A stretch of DNA of 64,000 nucleotides, taken from contig NC_091117.1 in assembly GCF_040183065.1 (NCBI RefSeq), positions 100,753,001 through 100,817,000 on the forward strand. Direction: 5' to 3'. This document shows positions 1-10,757 of this stretch, in pieces (the first letter of the stretch is position 1; every line of letters starts with the position of its first letter). A program made the position numbers and the translations under genes. Below the pieces are notes generated by a model, which was not told the DNA's origin, searched no databases, and saw only the letters and a program-made list of their open reading frames with translations. The DNA comes from Periplaneta americana. Lineage: Eukaryota; Arthropoda; Insecta; Blattodea; Blattidae.

Positions 1-378
1 AAATAACAACAACATATTTTATACCCTCAATTACGCAAAACTAATCAATGTCTTGATATCAAAAGTAAATTACAAAATGTAATGATCATTTCAGTCATAA
101 AACTTCAGTTGAAGTTCCACATCATGTTCTGGCAAAGATTGTTATGAAGCAGCAATAAATATTCACACTAAGTAGGACTCATCATAATCACTATCATCAT
201 CAAGGTGGACTCTTGGCCTGTTCTCATAATCATGTAGTCGACTGGGAAGAGGGAAACTCTCCATTTACCTATCAGGAATTGAATTCGTGCCCGCTAGGTT
301 TATAACTTGAATCCCTACATCATTTGAGCCACAGTGGACTGTTCTCTTTATCGTAACTATTGTATTTTATATACTGCA
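1..378. other. No gene recognised
   Basis: AT-rich sequence with a short imperfect CAT/ATC run near 178-205. Nothing else recognised. Confidence 0.5.
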
Positions 379-1296
379 TAAATAGATTGCAGAGATACCG
401 CACTGCGGCAACCCGGCTGTCAGTCGAGGCACTCGCAGACCCTAGTTATGCAGGCAGCTTGTTATCGGTGAAACGCTGCGCAGTATTAGTAATTCGACAC
501 ACCTCAAAGTATAAATGTAACGCATTATTAAATATAGGTTTCTGAGCAGTCACTCACCAAAATTAATAAATATGTTGCTGAATCTGTTTATGCTCTTTTT
601 CTAAATAATTTATCTCACCGGTTTAAAAATGACGCATCAGTCGTTGCATTTCCCGTTAAGAAATGGAGATTATGTATTTCCGGATGCTATTTTTCAGTTC
701 TTCCGAAGTGTGTGGATTATTTTTGTGCACTTTGACTTTTAGATTTTCCCAGAGGTAAAAATTAACGTCACGTTCAGAGATCGAAACGGCTACACTTTCC
801 TATTTGATAATTTTATCCTCGAATATTGTGTCAACTTCACCTATAGAATAGGCGGCTGTTTGTTCTGTCGTACAATCCTGTTGGAAAGGAAGAGTTATTT
901 TTCCTTTTGCCTTCACTTCCATTTGTGAGAAAATCAAAAGATAAAGTGTATAAAGCTAATCCACATACTTTAAAACAACTGTAAAATACCATCCGGGAAA
1001 ACAACGTCTCCATTTTTAACGCGAAATGTAGCGAGTGATGCATTACTTCTTAAATATATGTGAACAAATGTTTACAACAAAAGGAGAGAATGTCAGCATC
1101 ACGTTCTTAATTTAGGTAAGTAAATTATATTTTAACTTATATTTCGCTATGTTTTATATTAATAGTTTGTGATGTGCTGAATGACTGATAATGCGCGATG
1201 TTTCACCGATAGCAAGCTGTCTGCGTAACCAGAGTCTGCGAGGAGCTCGGCGGAGACAGATTTTCCCGTCTTGCGGTTTTACTGTAATCTATTAAC
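379..1296. mobile_element. Palindromic (foldback) mariner-like element
   Basis: The sequence from 379 to about 760 reappears, diverged and inverted, at about 915-1296, centred near 837. Landmarks: CTCGCAGAC at 432-440 answers GTCTGCGAG at 1234-1242, and GCATC at 634-638 answers GATGC at 1037-1041. Small indels are few. The left arm plus loop reads on the minus strand as the end of a mariner-type transposase, so the right arm is an inverted copy of that end. It could have arisen by a fold-back deletion or by two copies inserted head to head. No flanking target duplication was resolved. Confidence 0.75.
632..894 (-). pseudogene. Mariner-type (IS630/Tc1/mariner) transposase C-terminal remnant
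   Basis: Read on the minus strand from about 894 down, the frame gives FQQDCTTEQTAAYS, then FYLWENLKVKVHKNNPHTSE and ELKNSIRKYI. This matches the second-aspartate block (FQQDGA..HTA) and the block that follows the third acidic residue (FFLWGYLKDKVY..NPHT..EL...I) of the transposase family common in insects. In-frame stops and the loss of the WPPRSPDL block show it is dead. It forms the left arm and loop of the palindrome. The right arm contains only the distal part again. Confidence 0.65.
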
Positions 1297-1395
1297 CTAT
1301 TAGATATTCGATAATCAGTATTTGACAATATCTTGACATTTGAGCGAGATTAAATAAAAATGATTGACATTTTACAATGTTTATAGAAATATCAG

Positions 1396-1497
1396 GAAGA
1401 ATATGATGCATTCAGGAAGATGGCTGAAGATCAACTTTCCTCCTATGCGGCTGCTTCAGTGGAATGGCACAGGATTTGGAATATTAACATAGAGAAG
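1396..1497 (+). CDS. Candidate orphan internal exon, unknown protein
   Basis: A 102-bp stretch is open in one frame (34 codons, EEYDAFRKMAEDQL ... SVEWHRIWNINIEK). It has an AG just before it (ATATCAG) and a donor just after (AAG|GTACAG), so it would be a phase-0 exon. The predicted piece is charged and looks helical, unlike the AT-rich surroundings. I do not recognise the family. The polypyrimidine tract upstream is weak and no partner exon is visible, so it may be chance or an old retroposed fragment. Confidence 0.25.
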
Positions 1498-2090
1498 GTA
1501 CAGAAACTTTACACTGTTTAATTATTTGTGAGTATATGCATGTCACATGTAAATTCATTTAAGAAATTGTTTGTTCAAAAATAAAATTTTGAAAAATATT
1601 ATTCACTGATTTATTTAATATTGCATACTTCTGCAATGACGTTTGTAAAAGATAGTGTGAGATATGTTGCAAAAAATATAGACACAGAGGTTCGCTACAC
1701 TGTTTACGCATACTAGAGTACTGACTGGTGAACGGATAGTCAACTTGAAACCACCGTAACGCACCGTATCGGTCCCCAACATTACAACCCTAATAATAGA
1801 TGCGCAACAAATGTAACAAGCACACTGGAATTTTTTACTACAACTCCGTTTGTTAACATTATGTGTTGCTATAGGCGCCGCCTTCGGGCATGATCGGTTG
1901 CTCAGGAATGCCCTGGAAAGAAAGTGGGCATACTCAGCACACCCGCTCATGTGATTTCTACTTCTTTATTGTATAATTATTATTATTACTATTAGTATTA
2001 TTTTTATTATTATGATTATGATTATTATTATTACTATTATTATTATTGTTATTGTTGTTGTAACTTCAATTTACTTACGAGGAAAGAGTA
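1498..2090. other. Non-coding, AT-rich
   Basis: Contains a degenerate run of ATT/ATG triplets at about 1976-2056. The minus-strand open frame at 1615-1950 shows no known motif. Nothing else seen. Confidence 0.5.
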
Positions 2091-2266
2091 ATAGAACGGA
2101 GAAAAATTCTCTCCAGCGCCGGGATTTGAACCCGGGTTTCCAGCACAAATTTGGATACCACACGGTTGTACATGTTTGTCGTTCTGATTCACTGACATTG
2201 AGAGGTTCGCTACCACTTTGTATTCTTAGAGATATAGTCCAAGCTCACGCAACTTAACAGTTTCTG
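2090..2266 (-). repeat. tRNA-derived SINE fragment
   Basis: On the minus strand 2121-2140 contains a Pol III B-box-like sequence (GGGTTCAAATCCC), as expected of a tRNA-derived SINE head. The stretch 2142-2266 returns in inverted orientation at 2452-2576. Confidence 0.5.
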
Positions 2267-2271
2267 ATGCT

Positions 2272-2282
2272 TTATATTATTA

Positions 2283-2331
<49 letters not shown>
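2272..2331. repeat. (ATT)n microsatellite
   Basis: Nearly pure ATT array lying between the two inverted SINE arms. Confidence 0.95.
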
Positions 2332-2451
2332 ACCTTCACGACAAAGAAAAACCCCATTAAAATTAGGAGGTGGTGAGACGTAGGCCTAACTTCTCAAACA
2401 TTTAGGAAAGGTTCCGCAATTTATATTATGAGCAGAGCTAGGAAGTTGGTA

Positions 2452-2576
2452 CAGAAACTGTCAAGTTGTGTGAGCTTGGACTATATCTCTAAGAATACAA
2501 AGTGGTAGCGCATCTCTCAATGTCAGTGAATCAGAACGACAAACATGTACAACCATGGGGTATCCAAATTTGTGCT
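2452..2576 (+). repeat. Inverted copy of the 2142-2266 repeat
   Basis: CAGAAACTG at 2452 through TTTGTGCT at 2576 is the reverse complement of 2142-2266 with a few substitutions. The two arms flank the ATT array and about 120 bp of unique sequence. Confidence 0.8.
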
Positions 2577-2701
2577 CCAATCATCCAAGGCCTTATAAAA
2601 ATAAAAGAATAAACGAATAATATAAAAAACAATAATTTGTAATTATAAACTTCGTAACCGCCAATCTGAAATAATTTACCCGCACATATATACATATATA
2701 T

Positions 2702-3400
2702 AGGGTGTTTCCGGGCTAGTGTTACAAACTTTCAGGGATCATGTATCAATTTGAGATAAGGAACCCTGTCCGAAAATGACTGAGTCGAAAGTTATAAGCA
2801 AAAATAGTTGTATGGAAATAAAATAATTTTATTCCTCTGTACACCTTATTTATGTGTATTTATCTGTACACCTTACACATACTGTATTCATCTGTCGTTG
2901 TTTACGTTGTCTACTTACAGTATTCCATTCAGTGTGTTATCTGAGGGGTGGGGACAGGAAACTACACTAAAGCAATGCAGATAGCGTAATGTGTAACGGA
3001 CATGGTCGGTCCTAATATGCACGTTTGTAGTCAGCAGTGTATGTGTACAAGTTGCAGTGTCCAGTTGATCAGTCCTATTAAAATGGAGGAATACACGAGA
3101 GCGAAATATGCATATCTGATTTTCGAATACGGATGAGCCAATGGGAACAAGCTCACAGATTGTATTGTGGCAAGTACCCACGTAGGAGACATTCGGCCCA
3201 TATCATCTTCCCACGACTGTTCCAAAGATTAAGGGAAGGAGGGTACGTGGTGCCAATTTACAATTCCATTTCCACACAACTATTTTTACTTATAACTTTC
3301 GACTCAGTCATTTCCGGACCAGGGTTCCTTATCTCAAATTGATACATGTGCCCTTCCCCATCATCCCTGAAATTTTGTAACACCAGCCCGGAAACATCCT
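2702..3400 (+). mobile_element. Deleted mariner-like transposon
   Basis: The ends are inverted repeats: GGGTGTTTCCGGGCT at 2703 and its near-complement AGCCCGGAAACATCC ending at 3399. Similarity continues inward for roughly 110-130 bp. The site is TA-rich, as expected for this superfamily. At about 700 bp it is roughly half the length of an autonomous element and keeps only the N-terminal coding end. Confidence 0.8.
3083..3250 (+). pseudogene. Mariner-like transposase N-terminus, frameshifted
   Basis: From ATG 3083 the frame reads MEEYTRAKYAYLIFEYG, then a stop, then ANGN. Sliding to the next frame continues with EQAHRLYCGKYPRRRHSAH and IIFPRLFQRLREGGYV. Together they form the N-terminal helix-turn-helix block typical of insect mariner-like proteins (Y.YG.A.GN...A...Y...FP.R.....F..L...LRE.G). 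One nonsense change and one frameshift make it inactive. The catalytic part is absent from the element. Confidence 0.75.
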
Positions 3401-4458
3401 TTATATATAACATACAAGGAATACCGTTACGATTCTAGCCTCATTATAACAAATAACAATGAACATTTTCATTTTACCAAAATAAATACTCTTTTTATGT
3501 TCATAAAAATTGAAAACAATATTTGTACTTTGAACATATTCGTTCGTCACAAGACATTTCTGAAGCAAATCTGAAAATATTGTACAGTATTTCTTACTAT
3601 CAAGTGAACAACTACTGTACATTCTGAATCTAATAGTGTATCTCGTATGTGGCACATAATATTAAACCCATAATTTGTTTTCAAGAAAAATTTTCATTTC
3701 TGTTGTAGTGACAGGTAGGAAGTTCGCATCATAATTCCAATGTTGAACTTGGACTGTAACACAATCGAAGGCATAGTAGCACAGTAGCACGAGACGTTAA
3801 CAGACCAGCAAAATAAACAAGTATTGACGGCTGGTAAATGAACTTGTCTTTCTAATAACAGATGAGTTTACTTTTTGGAATCATGCATAACATTAGCATT
3901 GCGTAAATAATACAATAATATCACAATAGCTCACTTTGTTCAAAATCTAAACTATTAATATATATTAACAATATTCTTAAGAATACCCACGACAGTACAC
4001 AGCTCCACAGAATGATACTATGCGTAGTTTATGTGAACTGCGTATTGCGTGTAGCTAGCGGAAACAGAGCGAGGCGCGGATGACATCTATACTCCTCGAT
4101 GTACTCAACCGAAATCTTCTGTTTTGGTACGAGCTTCCTACCAATGATTATGGATAGTGGATCAAACAACAACAAGCTTGAAAACTCGATTTCCATCCGA
4201 AACAATGTCACATCTTGTAAAAATGGAACAGATTTTACTGGGCCTGTGTTATTTCTATATATTTCTATATTTCTATGTATGGTGACGATTGTGAAGGTGT
4301 AAATTTAACATCGATGGAATAGTCAACGAGTTCATCAGAGTTCATCAGTAAAACAGCTGTCAGGAAAAAACATTTTTCAGGTTCTATCATCGTAGGTGAG
4401 TGTATAATAGTTTTAAGTATGTATTTCATATTTGACAACAAAATTATACTAGTAATCA
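3401..4458. other. About 1 kb without recognised features
   Basis: AT-rich. The short open frames on both strands show no family motif. Confidence 0.5.
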
Positions 4459-4798
4459 TCCGGGGCTCTATAGCCCTTTAAGGGCTCAGACCGATCAGCC
4501 GGCTGCTGCTTTCAAGTCCACATGCCGAAGCAGAGGTGGACGATCATCCAACCAGAATGTAGGTATCGTGTGGTTAGCACGATGATCCCGCAGCCGTTAT
4601 AGCTGGCGTTTGTAACCTGATTTTGCTACCTACTGCAGCGTCCCAAATGCATCACAATGCTTGTGGGCACCGATCCCGTACAATGGCAGAAATTTCATGA
4701 GAAAATTTATTTCCCCATGAGGACTCGAACCAGCGTGCATTCCGTAACGCGAGTTCTAGGCAGGATGCCTTTTAGGCCACGACGCCACGGCGCGGGAC
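4459..4798 (-). repeat. tRNA-derived SINE (family A)
   Basis: The minus strand starts with a tRNA-like head (4714-4797) containing an A-box-like GTGGCCTAAAAGGCATCC and a B-box-like GGTTCGAGTCC, followed by a body ending near 4459. The body (4470-4620) recurs in the opposite orientation at about 21480-21633, which confirms a dispersed repeat. Confidence 0.75.
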
Positions 4799-5466
4799 AC
4801 AAAATTATATTATGAGTTTATAAATATAGGTACGCAGTGTATAACATGGGCCTCGGATCTTTAGGCTCGTTCAGTGTAGGCTGAAACATATGTTCTTTAA
4901 TGCACCCAGTTTTTGGCAATATGATCGCTCGAGAATTTCTCGTGTTGCATACATTTAGAGATTTTTACATAAAATTGTTGTAGGCCTAACCTATAGGGGA
5001 AATCGGGGGACTATGGGCACGTGGGGAATATGAGCAATATTACGTTTTCATGTCGAAACTCTTGCAACGAATTATGTTTATTCGCTAATAGCGGTTAGTA
5101 TAAAGTGAGGCTATCGTAATCGTTGCTGTGGGAAACGCGCTGTGCAGTATTCTCACGTATTAGTGTTAAAACAGACATCTAAAACGTGAGTATTGACTTC
5201 CAAGTACACTAAAACTTCACAATACGTATTTTAGATATATTATATGCAATAGATTACACATGAACTTTAGAAAATAGTTTAAATCTAATACTATACATAC
5301 AGAATACACATCTTGAACTGCCGTTCTATTGAGTCAGACGTTGTTTTGTGAATAGTTTACGGTAATGCCAACTGTTGAAAGTAAACCCTATATGTCGGGG
5401 TAATATGGGCGCTAATGTTACACTTCATAAAAATGACTCTTCAATCTTGATAAAAATGGCCTACAA

Positions 5467-5661
5467 ATGATTACAAGAGCGAAAGATGTCATTCCACCCA
5501 AAGAACACAAAGTGGTGCATTGCATTTACCCTAAAGAAAAGGGAGAAACCATTATCCTTATGGCGTGTTTCATTGCAGCAGGGAACTACTTTCCTCTAAG
5601 TATTATTATAAAAGGAGTGAGGACAATAATGACTGAAAGAACAGCTGCCTGCTATCAGTAA
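5467..5661 (+). pseudogene. pogo-type (DDE_1) transposase fragment, middle part
   Basis: The open frame contains VIPPKEHKVVH ... KEKGETIILMACFIAAGNYFPL ... IIKGVRT. This matches the pogo-family block around the first catalytic aspartate (..PK..K.V......RGE..T...C..A.GN..PP..I.KG.R). The N-terminal DNA-binding part and the LDGH..H block are missing. The frame is cut near the point where the nested mariner begins. Confidence 0.7.
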
Positions 5662-5702
5662 ATTATAGTTCCATAAGAAGTCTCCCTACATTAACGGAGA
5701 TA

Positions 5703-6577
5703 CGAGGTGTGATCATTAAATTCCGAGACATGTCCCATAATTGGAAATAAAATTACCTCATTTAAATTTGGCTGCTATCCCCTTCAAGCTAGTCCACTTG
5801 GGCAGCTATAAACTGATCCCTACGTGTCTGCCATTTTTGAAATGCCTCCTGGAAGTCTCGTTCTTGAAGTCTGTCAAGCACCTTCTGCGATTCGCGTTGG
5901 ATCTCCTCCACAGTGCCAATACGGTGACCCTTTAGCTTGAATTTCATCTTCGGAAACAAAATAAAAGTCGCAGGTGGCCAAATCTGGTAAATACGGGGTG
6001 AGGAATGACGACCATCTTATTACGGGTGCAAAACTGGAGTGTTGCGAGAGCTCTGTGAGCTGGCGCAGTGTCGTCATGGAGCATCCATTTGTTCTTTGTC
6101 CAGAGTTGTGGTCGTTCATATTCAAAATGGACGTGAGGATCATTATGCAAAATTTGCCGAATTTTTTTCGACATTTTCGGCAGTGTTGCACGTGTGTGGT
6201 CGACCTGGCCTCTCGTCGTTCTTCAGCGATGTTCTACCATTTCTGAAACGCGAATGCCACTCTAAACACACCTCGCCTGACTCACTGCTTCATTCCCGTA
6301 GGCTTGCTTCAATATTCCATGGGTTACGGTTGCCGATTTCCCAAAGAATTTGACGTTGGCTCTCTGTTCCAATTTCGAGTCCATCGTGATTTCGCAAATG
6401 CGCGGATGCACGTGTTAACAAAACCTTGTGTGACACAGGTCTCAATGAAGATAGCGCTTCGAAACTTTGCGTCACGTCTTTCAAGGTCGTCTAGTGTCAC
6501 TGCTGCGCATGCGTGTCAATCACGTGATCCCTTCGCCCACAGCAGACACAATCTCGTAAATTATTGATCACACCTCT
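5703..6577 (-). mobile_element. Nested mariner element inserted in the pogo element
   Basis: 875 bp bounded by CGAGGTGTGATCAT and its complement (ATTGATCACACCTCT), with TA on both sides (5701-5702 and 6578-6579). It lies inside the pogo element, between its two coding pieces, so it is younger. Full-length mariners are about 1.3 kb, so it is internally deleted. Confidence 0.85.
5789..6556 (-). pseudogene. Mariner transposase remnant (C-terminal part clear)
   Basis: The minus strand gives LTPYLPDLATCDFYFV, then after a frameshift FPKMKFKLKGHRIGTVEEIQ ... VLDRLQERDFQEAFQKWQ, ending in AAQVD and a stop at 5789. This is the third-aspartate block (PDLAPCDF) and the C-terminal tail of a mariner transposase. 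The aspartate itself survives (TCDF). The N-terminal portion (6290-6556) is hard to align and is probably deleted or shifted. Dead copy. Confidence 0.75.
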
Positions 6578-6720
6578 TATATTTTTCTCAATAATCAAGA
6601 ACTTCGTTGTTTATTTCAACATCAGTAAGTATGCACCTGCAATTTTGATAGTAGATTGACGTACTGTAATTCACATAGTTGTAATCCTGACACTCTTAAC
6701 TTCGCAGTAGAAAACGGATT

Positions 6721-6950
6721 ATGCATGTTTTGCCTTACTCCACACACCACAGTCTGGCTTCAATCAGCAGATAGGTGTCTGTTTGGCCCTCTAAAGAAAG
6801 CTTACAACAGTGGTGCTATAGCTTTCTACAGGTAACATAGGAGACCTTTTACGAAGGTCGAGTTTGCTTCCATTGTCAAAGAAGCATGGAACAGCTTTGT
6901 CAATGTATGTCTGGCTGTAAATGCCTTCCGAGTTTCAGGCCCATTTCCAT
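6721..6950 (+). pseudogene. pogo-type transposase fragment, C-terminal part
   Basis: With frame changes the plus strand reads MHVLPYSTHHS, then FGPLKKAYNSGAIAFYR, TKVEFASIVKEAWNSFVNVC and FRVSGPFP. These are the pogo LPPH..H.LQP.D..FGPLKKAY, F....AW and F..TGI.P blocks. The frameshifts and stops make it inactive. It continues the 5467-5661 piece across the nested mariner. Confidence 0.75.
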
Positions 6951-7445
6951 GCACATGAGTGTCATTCCTGATTATGCTTACATTGGCACTGCAGCATCAG
7001 GTGACAAACCTACAATTCATACAATTCCTTCCACTGATTCAAATGTCTTAGAATCTCCAACGTCATTCATCGTCAAAGAGTCGTATCATCTGCCATAGGC
7101 GTTACGCAATAACCATCACAAATTGCATATACAATATATAATATAGTTAATACAGTTATATTTTCAAGTATTTTAAGTGTTTTTTTTTCGCTTCTTTCAG
7201 TTGACTGTGATTCACATCATTAATGCCCATTTTACCCCCACACTCGGAGGAATATGGGCAAAGCACATTAACTTGCATTTTCTAGTTTTACTTGCATACG
7301 TTTATGAGTAAGCAGTCAGGATTCTTATATAGTATAGGTAAATTGTTAAGAAACATATCCCAGCTATGACATTAATTATTAGAAAAACCCGAGAGATATT
7401 GCACCCGAAATAGTACTAAGATGCCCATATTCCCCCGACTTCCCT

Positions 7446-8560
7446 TACCATTCGAGCCTAAAAATCCGAAGTTTAAGAGCATGCCCCAAAGAATTTCAAA
7501 AGTCGGCGCCTATGTGTATTAGTCGTAGTGATATGAAAGAAATCGAAATCTTAAATAATTTTGAACTCGTTAAAAAAACTCAGGCGCCACATAAAAATTT
7601 TGGTTGTCATGGCTACCTGGCGCCCGGAATTTGTCTTATTTACAGTTTCTACAATAAGTCAAATACATCTAGATAGGCTACTTTACACCTAATTAAAGTT
7701 TGGAATAAATTAACAAATGGAAAAACATAAATGTCACCAGAAACTTGAAATAAAAAATTATGGGTGTGTGCTTTACACATTACACTCAATGACTGTTTCA
7801 AATTAAAAAATTCTCTTTCCTCCTGATAAAATATATTTGAGGAGCCTGATATGTCACTTTTCAGAAAATGCTACAAATATGTGTCTCTATAATAAACGAA
7901 TTTTTATGTGAAATTTCATGATTATCTATAGCAAAAAATAATATTTCACCACAGATAATATTTTATTTATTGCAGAGATTTAAGTTTTTGGCATCTGAAG
8001 TGTATTTTCTGAAAATGGACATGTCAGGTTTTGAAAGAATCCTCCTCATTTTCTTCTAGTAGAGTACTCACTTCTAAGCGCCTAGCTTTGTTTTGTTTTC
8101 GGATGTTCACTGAACAGGAGATCTGAACTATATAAGTAGAGTTGGATGCCACCGAGCTATACTCCATACATACCTACACTGTTACGGGTTGCTTGGAGAC
8201 TCAGATAACCAAACGCAAAACTCTACATATTACACACAAAATTTGTTATGTCAAAATATTAAGTTCTCCGTTTTTCATTTGTGAAGGCCCTAGTTTTGAT
8301 CTCGACATCTTTCATGCACTTTTAGCAGTACATAAAAGGTTGTAAGACCCTAGTTTTGTCCTGAACATCTATTTTTCCGACACGAATAGTAGAATTGTAA
8401 TATGGGATACCCCAGTCCCATAATACCACTACTCATACCATAGAATACAGTATAATGTAGCCTTGAATAAATTAAATTTACACTAGCATTTGATTTTCAT
8501 GATGATGAGTATTACAAATCTATATTTTCGAGCAAACAAAAAATAAATATTGAACGATAT
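7446..8560. other. About 1.1 kb without recognised features
   Basis: AT-rich. No family motif in any frame. Confidence 0.5.
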
Positions 8561-9159
8561 GTGACTATGGATGAGACACAGGTTCACCACTATAACCCTG
8601 AAATCAAAATCCAAGTACGAAATGGAAACATAAGGGTTCACGAACTCCTAAAAAATTAAAAGTGCAGCCACCAGCAGGCAAGTTTTACTCTCTGTTTCTT
8701 GGGATGCCCAAGATGTTATTTTGACAGACTATTTGCAGAAAGGAGCCACAATAACTGGCGTTTATTTACGATGCAAATTTAATTGAAAAATTACGGGATG
8801 CTATCAAGCAGAAACGCCGTGATAAATTAAGGCGAAAGGTTCTTTTCCACCAAGACAATACTCCAAGTCACAAGTCCTTGGTTTCAATGGCAGAAATTTC
8901 AACAGCAAGATTTGAATTGCTGGACCATTCACCCTATTCACCAGATCTGGCAACCAGCGGCTTCGAGCTATTCTCAAAACTCAAAGAACATCTGCGTGAG
9001 AATACATTTTCATCACATAATGAAGTCATGCAGTCCGTAAACCAGTGGTTTGCAGAGGTTGGACAACCATTCTTCCAGGAAGCTGTGGAAATATTGGAGC
9101 ATCGCTGGGAGAAGTGCATCAGTCTACTAGGGGACTATTTGAAAAAAAAAATGAGGTAA
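8561..9159 (+). pseudogene. Mariner transposase, catalytic half
   Basis: The reading starts at VTMDETQVHHYNPEIKIQ (first Asp block) and, with frameshifts, passes KKLKVQPPAGK, TDYLQKGATITGV, KLRRKVLFHQDNTPSHKSL (second Asp) and FELLDHSPYSPDLATSGF (third block). It ends HRWEKCISLLGDYLKKKMR with a stop at 9157. The order matches a mariner DD34D protein. In the third block the expected Asp of PSDF is a Gly (TSGF), so catalysis is lost in addition to the frameshifts. The last 93 codons (8878-9159) are open. No N-terminal half or TIR was found. Confidence 0.85.
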
Positions 9160-10540
9160 GATTTTTTTTTTCAATTGTAAGTGGATCACGGCTAAAGCGT
9201 AGAGATCAGCCGTCGTGTTAGTAGGCTATGTGAAGAAAACAGATCTTTATATCAATCGTGTTGTGACGATCTGGGTAATAAATACATCACCAAGTGGGAG
9301 GTTACTGGATTAATATCTGGAACCAGATGAACAATTTTCAAGGAGACTCTTGACTTCCTGACCAATTAAAACACCGGTTGCTGTTATCCAAGCCATAGCG
9401 GCCTCCATACTGAAGAACTCACTCGGATCATTTTATACTCTGTTATTTAACTTTATTTAAGTAAAGTTTTAAATTATGAATTAAAAGGCAGAGAGCATCC
9501 ACTTTGCTGACAATATACAGCATCTTAAATTAGTAATACAATTATTTTATTGATCTTACACAATGTTCGTTATGATTTGATTAGGAGGCCGATCATATTC
9601 ATTTCCTAATTGGTGCGACTATCAAAGTGGATTCTTTCTGTCTTCACTGGAGAAGGTAGTCACAGATCACCCTGCTCCATTAGCTATCATGTTACACACA
9701 GTCTAATATATAGTCACGCAACTCCAAAGGCCTACGTATAAAAAATGCCAACGTTTGACAGCTGGCGCGGCAGTAGTACTCAGGCAGTTAGCAAGTTAAA
9801 CGTTTACAGAGTACATAATGATAACACATCAGAGAAATGATTTTGCGTAGTTCATTTGATATTTTTATGTTATACCGTAATTTGTATATGGTTCTATTAA
9901 TTTTATTTTATAAACCTACAAAAATTTTACACCCAGTTAATCTGAAAAAGTTATAAGTTTGAGAAATTGAGAATAAACTTAATTCCTTCTGTTACTTTCA
10001 AGAGAATCGTAGTTTGAAGTGAAGGCTATAACTTATTGAACATGGATGGAAAATTCAATTTATTCCTAAATGTATTTATGCGTCATTTGAACTCTGTACA
10101 TGTTTCCTGTTAGAAAAGGCAATATTAGTAGCCTCAAAAACAAGGACGTCATTTTAATTTTAGCTTGTGGATATTTTTTAGAGCAGATCTATCGAGTGAA
10201 AAGTTCTTTTTTCCGTAAGTATTGGCTTTTTTATTAATTTAAGCCACAAACAGGGATGAAATGTCTTTTTATGGTAAGTTTTCCCCAATTTCCAATATAT
10301 TTTCAGTTTTCACACACAGGCCTACTTTTAACTTATCCTACTTATACGATAAATTTACCGTTTATTAACGTTCTGTTTATTAGAATGGCCCACTGTGATA
10401 CATTTTGGACAGGTCTTAGTGTGTCATCTAAAGAAACAATGTTAGTACTCGTATCTCATTAATAAATAACGCTACAAGGTTGCCTCCCATTAATATTACT
10501 TTCCCCTCTGAGTTGTACACCTTCTGTTAATTATGGTTCA
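9160..10540. other. About 1.4 kb without recognised features
   Basis: AT-rich sequence. No coding or repeat signature seen. Confidence 0.5.
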
Positions 10541-10757
10541 TTTAACGACGCTTGCAACTGCAGAGGTTATATCAGCGTCGTCGGTTTGCCGGAATTTTGT
10601 CCCGCAGGAGTTCTTTTACATTCCAGTAAATCTACGGCATGAGCCTGTCGCATTTAAACACACTTAAGTTTAAGTGCCATCGACCTGGGCCGGGATCGAA
10701 CCCGCAACCTTGAGCATAGAAGGCCTAGAAGGCCAGCGCTATACCAACTACGCTACG
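10541..10757 (-). repeat. tRNA-derived SINE (family B)
   Basis: The minus strand has GTTGGTATAGCGCTGG (A-box region) and a B-box-like GGTTGCGGGTTCGATCCC, then a body ending GCAAGCGTCGTTAAA. It is the same family as 19216-19440, in opposite orientation. Confidence 0.8.

Larger units (their letters stand above)
4996..7445 (+). mobile_element. pogo/Tigger-like DNA transposon with nested mariner
   Basis: The termini match in inverted orientation: GGGGAAATCGGGGGACTATG at 4996 against the complement of CATATTCCCCCGACTTCCCT ending at 7445. Each is flanked by TA. Pieces of a DDE_1 (pogo-type) transposase read on the plus strand on both sides of an inserted mariner (5703-6577). The phrase (A/C)TATGGGCA recurs in subterminal positions. 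Confidence 0.8.

Noticed and set aside
1615-1950. 111-codon minus-strand frame
   Set aside because: No motif, no splice or start context, composition like the flanking non-coding DNA.
2915-3225. Minus-strand frames of 88 and 64 codons
   Set aside because: Shadows of the plus-strand transposase remnant and its leader.
4714-4797. Functional tRNA gene (also 19216, 39310, 61446 and 61985)
   Set aside because: A and B boxes are present but the cloverleaf is not complete, and the body is repeated elsewhere. They are SINE heads.
5974-6353. Plus-strand frames of 90 and 104 codons
   Set aside because: Antisense of the minus-strand mariner.
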